Shown one piece after another: positions 1-4,907 of a stretch of 11,400 bases of DNA (position 1 is the stretch's first letter; each line of letters starts with the position of its first letter). The DNA is taken from NCBI GenBank assembly GCA_050693875.1, contig JBOGWP010000184.1, forward strand, positions 1 through 11,400. Reading direction: 5' to 3'. Below the pieces are notes generated by a model. That model was not told the DNA's origin. It made no database searches and saw only the letters and a list, made by a program, of their open reading frames with translations. The translations under genes were made by a program, and so were the position numbers. This stretch comes from JBOGWP01 sp050693875. GTDB taxonomy: Bacteria > Actinomycetota > CADDZG01 > JAHWKV01 > JBOGWP01.

Positions 1-163
1 GCCGGTGTAGAGTCGGCCGGTCTCGTCGAAGGCGAGGTCCTCCGGTCCGGGAGCCGGCGTCGGCCACCGCTCGACCTGCGCCAGGGCGCGATTGATCGAG
101 TTACGGGCCGCTCAGTGGGACAGGCGGGGGCGGGTCCCAGGCGACGGGATCGATCCGTGGCAT
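1..163 (-). CDS. SMP-30/gluconolactonase-like protein, N-terminal part, frame broken
   Basis: This is the 5' end of a minus-strand gene that runs off the left edge. The ATG at 163-161 is preceded by AGGAG with 8 bases between them. The first frame reads MPRIDPVAWDPPPPVPLSGP and then meets TAA at 103-101. Reading on after removing one base (TAAC to TAC) gives GPYSINRALAQVERW and then GPEDLAFDETGRLYTG. The last segment is the typical first blade of SMP-30/gluconolactonase/strictosidine-synthase-like beta-propellers, which hydrolyse lactones or similar esters with a bound divalent metal. PL.GPY followed by GPED..xD..GRLYTG is a pattern I recognise from that family, so the two frames belong to one gene. 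The break is either a real mutation or a sequence error. The metal ligands and catalytic residues lie outside the window, so the substrate cannot be judged. Confidence 0.6.
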
Positions 164-400
164 GGCCCGGGCTCCTGCTCGGTTCGGTCCGAGGATATCC
201 TGTGCGGGCCCGGGCAGGACCCCTGTGGGCACCCCGAACCAGGGTCACCCCCTTCTGAACGGGGACCACCTCGGGACGCTGCCTGTAGGCCGGGGCGGAC
301 CCGAACTCCCGGCCGCGAATCCTGTGTCTCTCGGCGCTCGTGCTACCGCTCCCTCAAGCAGGGCGTGCTGTCCGTTCGAGATCGGGAGTTCTTATCGGCT

Positions 401-450
401 CCGTTCGTGCCGTCTCATGTTGTCCTGTGCGGTCCCGTGCTGTTCTGTGC
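401..450 (+). repeat. Five degenerate 10-bp tandem units
   Basis: Five consecutive 10-base units read ccgttcgtgc, cgtctcatgt, tgtcctgtgc, ggtcccgtgc and tgttctgtgc. The consensus is close to KGTCCYGTGC. Units 3 to 5 are the best conserved. A period of 10 bases places each unit on the same face of the helix, which fits a protein-binding array, but five units this degenerate could also be chance in GC-rich DNA. Confidence 0.4.
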
Positions 451-460
451 TTTCCAGTTC

Positions 461-482
461 GGTAGCACGGCGGGTAGCACGG
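461..482 (+). repeat. Direct repeat GGTAGCACGG, 12-bp period
   Basis: GGTAGCACGG occurs at 461-470 and again at 473-482. The core GGTAGCAC is present a third time in inverted orientation at 340-347 (GTGCTACC on the plus strand). The copies lie 40 to 185 bases from the 3' end of the tRNA fragment. Short repeats at this kind of distance are typical of arm-type sites bound by tyrosine integrases at tRNA attachment sites. That function is inferred from position only. Confidence 0.45.
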
Positions 483-522
483 CCGGATTGCGCAGGCGGA
501 ACTGGGCCGTGACCTGCGCTTC

Positions 523-571
523 GGTGGGGCTGGGAGGACTTGAACCTCCGACCGACGGATTATGAGTCCGC
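523..571 (-). tRNA. 3' half of a CAT-anticodon tRNA (probably tRNA-Ile2), truncated
   Basis: On the minus strand the order is: anticodon stem GCGGA (571-567), loop CTCATAA with anticodon CAT, stem TCCGT, variable loop CGGTC, T stem GGAGG, T loop TTCAAGT, stem CCTCC, acceptor strand CAGCCCC (532-526), discriminator A, then CC followed by G. The anticodon and T arms pair fully. No D arm and no matching 5' acceptor strand (GGGGCTG expected) exists upstream; that place is taken by ROK kinase coding sequence. The variable loop and T-arm start (CGGTCGGAGGTTCAAGTCC) resemble lysidine-type tRNA-Ile2 more than elongator tRNA-Met, by memory of the E. coli genes. A 3' half starting in the anticodon stem is the classical footprint of an integrase attachment site (distal att copy). 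It cannot make a functional tRNA. Confidence 0.8.
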
Positions 572-699
572 TGCCGAGCGCGCACGAGGAGGCGTCCCCG
601 CTCGTCGACGATGCCCGCTGCGATCTTGGTTCCGCCGATGTCGATGTCCAGAGCGGTGCGCGGAGGCGTGGGACCATCCGCCCTCAACGACCCTCCCAT
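571..699 (-). pseudogene. ROK-family sugar kinase, N-terminal remnant fused to tRNA half
   Basis: The minus-strand frame from ATG 699 gives a short leader and then TALDIDIGGTKIAAGIVDER, the N-terminal phosphate-binding motif (DIGGTK) of ROK kinases (glucokinase, N-acetylglucosamine kinase). It continues to RLLVRARQ and then enters the tRNA fragment. A full ROK kinase is about 300 residues; only ~43 remain, without the catalytic Asp or the zinc-binding cluster. The start is not certain: ATG 699 has no clear ribosome site, while a TTG at 687 lies close behind GGGAGGG. In life it would phosphorylate a sugar, plausibly GlcNAc given the nagA and SIS genes nearby. The cut coincides with the first base of the anticodon stem, and the sequence there (GCGGAC) could serve as microhomology. 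Confidence 0.75.
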
Positions 700-821
700 T
701 ATGGTCACGGCCCGCTTCGGTTCCCCCGCCAGGGCACGGATAGCGAGGCAGCCCATCCTATCCAGGGCAAACGAGGAGCACCTCACTGATCGAGCCGGGA
801 TCGGACCCGGACCCCCACGCG

Positions 822-853
822 GAGGGAGCCCCCGCGTCGGCGGCTCCCTCTTT
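822..853 (+). terminator. Strong hairpin followed by TTT
   Basis: GAGGGAGCC (822-830) pairs perfectly with GGCTCCCTC (842-850). Inside the loop CCG (832-834) can also pair with CGG (838-840) after a single C/C mismatch. TTT follows at 851-853, so it reads as an intrinsic terminator on the plus strand. It also lies 14 bases past the stop of the small minus-strand membrane peptide, where it could stop minus-strand transcription less efficiently because no T run follows there. No plus-strand gene ends just upstream, which is odd. A competing hairpin, ACGCGG (817-822) with CCGCGT (832-837), excludes full pairing of the first. Confidence 0.55.
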
Positions 854-866
854 ACCGATTACGGCG

Positions 867-995
867 CTATCGGCGGCTGCTAGCCGGTTTCTCTCGCTCG
901 CGCCGGATGTGGCTCACCGTGCTGACGACCATGGCGGCCGTTCCGATGAGCGCTCCAACGATTGCCAGCGTCGTGCGCGTTTCAGGCAGCGTCAT
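867..995 (-). CDS. Small single-span membrane peptide, unknown function
   Basis: I do not recognise this gene. The frame from ATG 995 encodes 42 residues: a short polar N-terminus MTLPETRTT, one hydrophobic helix of about 20 residues (LAIVGALIGTAAMVV and onward), and a basic tail HIRREREKPASSRR. This suggests a single membrane span with the tail in the cytoplasm by the positive-inside rule. A good ribosome site GGAGGT lies 9 bases before this ATG and decides the start; the longer open frame from 1085 has no such site and no sensible N-terminus. A hairpin terminator lies just past the stop. It stands alone between the ROK remnant and the nagA remnant. A chance open frame cannot be excluded at this length. 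Confidence 0.5.
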   Translation of the reverse strand: MTLPETRTTLAIVGALIGTAAMVVSTVSHIRREREKPASSRR

Positions 996-1309
996 GCGCG
1001 CGTCACCTCCCGCGTCGTAATGAGCATGTGGCCCGCGTGCCTCGCAGAATATTCGTGCAGGGTCGCGACGCGGCAGGCAGGCCACGCGAAGGAATATCCC
1101 CCGTGGTCATCCAGATACCCTGTGCGGCCCGAACGGTAAACGCGAGCAAGCACTTCGAATCACCGCCTCGGAAGGGTCCCGCCGTTGCCCCCAAACGAGC
1201 GATATACCTCCAGGGGAGCGCGGTCGTGCTTCACGCCAAGGTGCGAATGGCTCGCAGGTCGAGCTCCCCCTATGGTCTCCCTGTCTCAGGCGCGAAAGGA
1301 GGGTCCCCT
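996..1309. other. Gene-free stretch upstream of the nagA remnant
   Basis: I see no gene here on either strand; the open frames present lack recognisable domains. Near its right end it carries the 9-base direct repeat CCCCTATGG at 1267-1275 and 1305-1313, the second copy of which includes the start codon of the nagA remnant. It also holds a strong ribosome site at 1295-1302. A promoter for the plus-strand genes presumably lies here, but no convincing -35/-10 pair could be picked out. Confidence 0.4.
1295..1302 (+). promoter_or_regulatory. Strong ribosome binding site in front of the nagA remnant
   Basis: AAAGGAGG lies 7 bases before the ATG at 1310. It is odd that a 5'-truncated gene has so good a ribosome site. 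Either a deletion fused an older gene's leader and start codon to the interior of nagA, or the remnant is still translated. The frame it opens carries only about 37 NagA-like codons before the first frame break. Confidence 0.6.
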
Positions 1310-1989
1310 ATGGACGAGCAGGCGACCTCGAGTGGGCCGGTGCGCGTCGTGACACTCAGCCCCGAGCTGTCGGGGGCCCTCCGCCTGATTGGGCTCCTGA
1401 CCGCGCGTGGCGTCGGCGTCAGATCGGCCACACCGACGCCACCTTCGACGAGGTCGCCGCGGCCCTGGAGGCGGGCGCATCGGGCATGACCCACCTCTTC
1501 AATGCGCTGTCCGGGGTCGATCACACCGACCCGGGGCCGCCGCCGCGGCGCTTGCCTGCGCCCGCCGGGCCGAGATCATCCCCGACCCGATCCACGTCGG
1601 CGAGGGAGCGCTCCGGGCCGCCCTCCGTGCCCTCCCGAACCTGTACGACGTCACCGATGCCATGTCGGCAGCAGGGATGCCGGACGGCACCCCCTGGAGC
1701 CGGCGAGGCTGGTCAAGCAGAACGGCGTCGTGCGAACCTCGACGGCGTCGACGAGGCCGGGCGGCAGCCTCCTCACGATGGCAGCGGCCTTTCGCACGCT
1801 CGTCGAAGCGGGCCTGGCCGTCGAGGAAGCCTCGCGACTCCCGCCTCCTACCTCGGGCTGGACGACCGGGGGCGGCTGGAGGTGGGAGCCTGGGCAGACG
1901 TGGTCGTGTTGAACTCGGAGTTGGAGGTGGTCGAGGTCCATGTCGAAGGAACCCGGGTCGAGCCCCTCGATGCTGCAGGAGGCGCTTGA
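1310..1989 (+). pseudogene. nagA: N-acetylglucosamine-6-phosphate deacetylase remnant, 5'-truncated and multiply frameshifted
   Basis: Conserved C-terminal-half NagA segments appear in sequence order but in changing frames: VRVVTLSPELSGALRLIGLL, then IGHTDATFDEVAAALEAGA with MTHLFNALSG, then IIPDPIHVGEGALRAAL with YDVTDAMSAAGMPDG, then ARLVKQNGVV with GGSLLTMAAAFRTLVEAGL, and finally TPASYLGLDDRGRLEVGAWA. Breaks fall near 1421, 1534, 1700 and 1833, and each one shifts the frame the same way, as loss of one base would. NagA removes acetate from GlcNAc-6-phosphate. Counterparts of the metal-ligand histidines (GHTDA, THLFNA) and the catalytic Asp (VTDA) are visible, but the first ~150 residues, including the expected EGPF glutamate, are missing. 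ADGIHV, expected from the family, reads PDPIHV. No functional enzyme can come from this sequence as given. The final frame overlaps the SIS gene by about 50 bases. Confidence 0.85.
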
Positions 1990-2968
1990 GGGGCCGACGG
2001 TCGTCGACCGGCTGCTCCGCGAGAACCGCTCCGAGGTCGAGGAGATCGGCCGCTTCCTGCGGCGCCGGCCGAGGTCGTTCGCGATCACGGTGGCCCGGGG
2101 AAGCTCCGACCACGCCGCGGGATATGCCAAGTACCTGCTCGAGACGACACTCGGCCTGGTTACGGCGCGAGCCGCGCCATCCGTCACGACCGAGTACCGG
2201 GCGGCGCTCCAAGCGGATCGCTCGCTGGTCATCGGCCTGTCCCAATCGGGGGAGAGCCCGGATGTCGTCGAAACCTTGAGCGCGCTCCGCCGAGCGGGCG
2301 GGCTCGCCATCGCGGTGACGAACCGCGAGGACGGGCCGCTCGTCCAGGCCGCCGACGCACTGCTCCCCCTGCATGCCGGGCCGGAGCGCAGCGTCGCGGC
2401 CACGAAGACCTTCCTCGGGATGCTCGCCGCGCTCGCCCAGCTCGTGGCGGCGTGGAACGAGGACCGAGGGCTGATGGGGCACCTTGCCGCGCTGCCCGAC
2501 GCGCTCGGCGCGGCGACCGAGATGGATTGGTCGGAGGGGATCGAACCGCTCGTGGAAGCCCCCTCGCTCCTCACCGTAGGACGCGGCTACGCGCAACCGA
2601 TCGCCCGCGAGGTGGCACTGAAGATGAAGGAGGTGTGCGGTATTCACGCCGAGGCATTCAGCGCGGCCGAGGTGCTTCACGGTCCGGTGACCCTGGTCGG
2701 CGGCGACTACCCCGTCTTCCTCGCGGCCCCCCGCGACCGCCCACTTCCCCAACTCACCGAACTCGCCGCCGACCTGCGAGCGAAGGGGGCCGCGCTACTA
2801 ATCGCGTCACCGGAGACGGAGCTGCTCTCGCTTGCGGCCGCCAGGCTGCGGATGCCCCCGCCGCTGCACCCGGCCCTCGACCCGGCGGTGCTCGCCCAGG
2901 CTTCCTACCCCTTCACCGTGGCCCTGGCCTCCGCCCGCGGGCGCGACCCGGACCGTCGCGCCACCTGA
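1940..2968 (+). CDS. SIS-domain glucosamine-6-phosphate deaminase/isomerase-like protein (NagB-II/AgaS type)
   Basis: A 342-residue protein with two SIS sugar-isomerase domains like the C-terminal half of GlmS, but no glutaminase domain. This fits the NagB-II/AgaS group, which converts GlcN-6-P (or GalN-6-P) to the keto-sugar phosphate and ammonia. Visible motifs: ARGSSDHAA (52-60), LSQSGESPD (100-108), GPERSVAATKTF (147-158), GRGYAQPIAREVALKMKE (214-231) and AEAFSAAEVLHGP with E244 and H247. ATG 1940 has GAGG close upstream; homologues more often begin near MLQEALE, so ATG 1970 is an alternative. It overlaps the end of the nagA remnant, so the two were probably translationally coupled. The stop at 2966 comes early: the family's usual tail HLTKVTRT is encoded in another frame at about 2970-2993, implying loss of a base near 2955-2965. 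The core is complete, so activity may survive. Confidence 0.85.
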   Translation: MSKEPGSSPSMLQEALEGPTVVDRLLRENRSEVEEIGRFLRRRPRSFAITVARGSSDHAAGYAKYLLETTLGLVTARAAPSVTTEYRAALQADRSLVIGLSQSGESPDVVETLSALRRAGGLAIAVTNREDGPLVQAADALLPLHAGPERSVAATKTFLGMLAALAQLVAAWNEDRGLMGHLAALPDALGAATEMDWSEGIEPLVEAPSLLTVGRGYAQPIAREVALKMKEVCGIHAEAFSAAEVLHGPVTLVGGDYPVFLAAPRDRPLPQLTELAADLRAKGAALLIASPETELLSLAAARLRMPPPLHPALDPAVLAQASYPFTVALASARGRDPDRRAT

Positions 2969-3069
2969 CGAAGGTGACGCGCACTCGATGGTCGCCGGCC
3001 CCGGTTCGCGGCGCCCGAGTGGCGGGAGGCGCTGCGGCAGAGCCACAGAAGGGCCGCGGCGGCGCGGTC

Positions 3070-3086
3070 CCGGCCGTCAGGGCCGG
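3070..3086. terminator. GC hairpin just past the stop of the minus-strand gene
   Basis: CCGGCC (3070-3075) and GGCCGG (3081-3086) pair around GTCAG. The hairpin begins directly after the TGA of the small minus-strand gene and lies between it and the convergent SIS gene. There is no T run on either strand, so this is only a candidate terminator. Confidence 0.3.
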
Positions 3087-3386
3087 TCACGACTCGGAGC
3101 GGCCGGCCTCGAAATGATCGACGATGCGCTGCGCGTACCAGGCCTCCCACTTCTCGTCCGGTGACGCCTCCGCGTACTCCCGTCCCAGCTTTACGAGAAG
3201 GTAGGTGAGCTCGCTGGGGACGACCTTCGTCCCAACCACCTGGGGAAGCTCCGACAGCGTCGCCAGCCATTCTGCGTACCAGCTCGCCCAGTCGTCGTGG
3301 GCACCGTCGGTGATCCGGTACACGCGGTGATGCAGGTCCGATGCCTCCTCGAGCAGCCTGGTCACGCCGGCCACGCGATCGTCCAC
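3087..3386 (-). CDS. Conserved-looking hypothetical protein, ~99 residues
   Basis: I cannot name a function. From GTG 3386 the protein is about 99 residues, acidic and rich in Trp and Tyr: RLLEEASDLHHRVY, HDDWASWYAEWLATLSELP, SELTYLLVKLGREY, DEKWEAWYAQRIVDHF. Pattern and helical periodicity suggest a small all-alpha soluble protein; the DWA.WYA.WL...SELP / SELTYLLV layout is one I recall from uncharacterised actinobacterial proteins. No signal peptide or membrane span is seen. The start is uncertain: neither GTG 3386 nor the in-frame GTG codons just after it has a clear ribosome site, and the longer frame up to 3518 runs through low-complexity GC-rich sequence. It is divergent from the DUF892 gene, sharing a 148-base control region with a perfect inverted repeat. 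Confidence 0.65.
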   Translation of the reverse strand: MDDRVAGVTRLLEEASDLHHRVYRITDGAHDDWASWYAEWLATLSELPQVVGTKVVPSELTYLLVKLGREYAEASPDEKWEAWYAQRIVDHFEAGRSES

Positions 3387-3493
3387 GGGGGCAGCATACG
3401 CCCCACGGTGCACGGTTCCCGGAGGCGCCGGGGGATGTTTCCGGCGGGTTTCGGGCCCCCATCTCCCGGGAAACCTAGACCGCGAGACTGACC

Positions 3494-3507
3494 GGTTCGT
3501 CCGAACC
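3494..3507. promoter_or_regulatory. Perfect 14-bp inverted repeat GGTTCG-TC-CGAACC (candidate operator)
   Basis: The arms GGTTCG and CGAACC match perfectly around a 2-base centre. It lies 27 bases before the ATG of the ferritin-like gene and inside the divergent region shared with the minus-strand gene. The tight symmetry fits a dimeric repressor site, or a short hairpin in the 5' leader. No particular regulator can be named from this sequence. Confidence 0.4.
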
Positions 3508-3534
3508 AAGCCAACCAAATCCGAGGAGGTTGCT

Positions 3535-4018
3535 ATGCAACTGTCGTCCCTGCACGACCTGCTCGTGCGTCAGCTCCAGGCACTCTATAGCGCCGAAGAG
3601 CAGATCCTCAAGGCCCTTCCGCCGAAGGCAAAGGCCGCAAACTCGCCTGAGGTCTCAAACGCCTTCGAGCTGGACCTCAAGCAGACCGAGGGCCAGGTGA
3701 AGCGACTGGAGCAGGTGTTCGAGGAGCTCGGCGAGAAGGTGAAGGCCGAGAAGTGCAAGGCCATCGAGGGTCTCATCGCCGAAGGCAAGGAGCTCCTGAA
3801 GGCGAAGGCGGATCCCGACACGCTCGACGCGGCGTTGATCGGCGCGGCGCAGAAGGTGGAGCACTACGAGATCGCCGCCTACGGCACCGCCCGCACCTGG
3901 GCCCGTCAACTCGCGGCGCTGCCAGGCTCCTGCAGCAGACGCTCGACGAGGAAGCCGAGACCGACGAGAAGCTGACCATATCGCCGAGGGTCTTGTGAAC
4001 GCTCGGGCAGCACGCTAA
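3535..4018 (+). CDS. DUF892/YciF-type ferritin-like protein, two frame breaks near the C-terminus
   Basis: ATG 3535 follows AGGAGG (3524-3529) by 5 bases. The first ~126 residues read as a four-helix ferritin-like protein of the YciE/YciF family: LHDLLVRQLQALYSAEEQIL (metal-ligand-type E21/E22), a helix with E45 and E52, VFEELGEKVKAEKC, and AQKVEHYEIAAYGTARTW with E109, H110 and E112. Members are found in stress and biofilm responses and are thought to bind iron or manganese; their exact role is not settled. After QLA the frame is wrong: GAARLLQQTLDEE and TDEKLT continue in a second frame from about 3915, and IAEGLVNARAAR in a third frame from 3980 to TAA at 4016-4018. As given, the frame stops at 3975 and lacks the last helix. 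Both breaks shift as a one-base loss would. The third-frame end gives a normal family length (~160). Confidence 0.85.
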
Positions 4019-4041
4019 CGAACCGAAGCACCGACACATCC

Positions 4042-4064
4042 GGCCCGGCGCCCAGCGCCCGGCC
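4042..4064. terminator. GC hairpin after the ferritin-like gene
   Basis: GGCCCGGCGC (4042-4051) pairs with GCGCCCGGCC (4055-4064) with one C/C mismatch and a CCA loop. It begins 24 bases past the restored stop of the DUF892 gene and 23 bases before the next start. No T run follows, so termination is likely only partial or factor-dependent. Confidence 0.35.
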
Positions 4065-4086
4065 GGCTCGCGGTTAGGCTTCGATC

Positions 4087-4872
4087 GTGCGCGCGCTCGT
4101 GGCTGCGATCGACGAGCAGGGGGTGGGCGGCGAGGCCTGCCGCCGTTTCGCCGAGCGGCTCACCGGCGAGGGCTTGCCGCCCGGCGCAGCGGTGGTGACG
4201 CTGGGCGCCGAGGCCCCCGCGGAGCGCATCCCTGAGATCATCCGGCTCATCGAGGGGACGCGACCGGACATGCTGATCCTCGTCACATCGGCCGCACTCA
4301 CCGCGCGGACCGGCGCCGTGCGCAGGCGAGCGGTCCGCATGCCGGCGCTCGGTTCCGAGGAGGCGCAGCCGACCACGGCGCCCCCCGAGCCTTCATCGAT
4401 CGGCGACATCCTCGCCGCGGCCGACGCCGCCGGGCTTTCCCCGAGCCGCGTCCTTGCGTTCGAGATTACGCCCGGCGGCGCAGGGGCCACCGTGGCCGAA
4501 CCACATCCCGGGTCGCCCGGCTTCGATCAGACCGTCCACATGGTGCGGCGGGAGGTCGGCCGGCTTCCGCTCTTCGATCTCGCCGATCGCGTGCGCGCGA
4601 TCCTCGCCCGCCTCCGTTCACGCATGGGACGCGAAGCGCAGGCCGCCTCCCCCGCGTTCCGGGCCCTCGCGGACCTGATCGCACACCTTGCGGTGGTGGA
4701 GCTCGAGGGCCGATGGGGGCGGAGTCTCGAGCTCCGCGATCGCCTGCGTGCGTTCATCGTCGCCGGTCAGGCCGGCCCGGAGATGGATTGGATGGACCAT
4801 CTCGAATGGGCCCTGGTCTGGGCTCTCCTGGAGGAGATGGACCGGCTGCAGCGTGCCGAAGGCGAGGCCTGA
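4087..4872 (+). CDS. Hydrogenase-maturation-protease-like fold with extra helical C-terminal domain
   Basis: GTG start at 4087; 261 residues, soluble. Residues 1 to ~150 resemble the M52 (HybD/HycI) layout: an N-terminal beta strand MRALVAAI, then EQGVGGEACRRFAERL where proteases have (D/E)GVG..VAERL, a second strand DMLILVTSA, SSIGDILAAADAAG near the place of the family's H-containing loop, and VLAFEITPGG like VVVFGIEP. Residues ~165-261 form an additional helical region with several Trp (MDWMDHLEWALVWALLEEMD). The expected nickel-sensing acid before GVG aligns to Gln11, the VDA aspartate aligns to Thr/Ser, and the histidine is absent, so a working M52 protease is unlikely if the alignment is right. 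No hydrogenase genes are nearby. The leader has only a weak ribosome site. It converges with the DUF4190-type gene. Confidence 0.5.
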   Translation: MRALVAAIDEQGVGGEACRRFAERLTGEGLPPGAAVVTLGAEAPAERIPEIIRLIEGTRPDMLILVTSAALTARTGAVRRRAVRMPALGSEEAQPTTAPPEPSSIGDILAAADAAGLSPSRVLAFEITPGGAGATVAEPHPGSPGFDQTVHMVRREVGRLPLFDLADRVRAILARLRSRMGREAQAASPAFRALADLIAHLAVVELEGRWGRSLELRDRLRAFIVAGQAGPEMDWMDHLEWALVWALLEEMDRLQRAEGEA

Positions 4873-4891
4873 CCCGGCCCGGGACGCGCGG

Positions 4892-4907
4892 CTAGCGTGA
4901 GCGCTAG
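4892..4907. terminator. Small hairpin between convergent genes
   Basis: CTAGCG (4892-4897) pairs with CGCTAG (4902-4907) around TGAG. It overlaps the TAG stop of the minus-strand gene and lies 20 bases past the stop of the plus-strand gene. No T run is present. It is a weak candidate for a shared terminator. Confidence 0.3.

Larger units (their letters stand above)
164..522. other. Gene-free stretch with short repeats next to the tRNA fragment
   Basis: No convincing gene is seen on either strand. The long open frame on the plus strand (from 92) has no family resemblance and runs straight through the tRNA fragment, so I treat it as spurious. The stretch holds three copies of GGTAGCAC (one inverted), a degenerate 10-bp tandem array at 401-450, and a 7-bp inverted repeat GCGCAGG/CCTGCGC at 490-496 and 513-519 just beyond the tRNA 3' end. 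This density of short repeats beside a tRNA 3' end resembles the arm region of an integrase attachment site. No integrase gene is present in the window. Confidence 0.5.

Noticed and set aside
92..565. 157-residue plus-strand open frame
   Set aside because: It reads through the tRNA fragment (GGLEPPTDGL is a well-known false translation of tRNA 3' halves), is Cys/Arg/Pro-rich and has no domain.
415..786. 123-residue minus-strand frame as one complete gene
   Set aside because: Only the ROK N-terminus is real; the downstream part translates the tRNA half (HNPSVGGSSPPSPT) and repeat DNA, so it is a broken gene rather than a novel fusion protein.
801..830. Possible second tRNA T-arm (CGGG-ATCGGA-CCCG)
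   Set aside because: The loop lacks the TTCRA signature on either strand and no other cloverleaf arms can be drawn around it.
1407..2279. 290-residue plus-strand frame
   Set aside because: One stretch is the third NagA segment, but the rest is Arg-rich out-of-frame sequence of nagA and the SIS gene.
1499..2752. 417-residue minus-strand frame opposite nagA and SIS
   Set aside because: Antisense shadow of GC-rich coding DNA; no family resemblance, and the opposite strand has clear SIS motifs.
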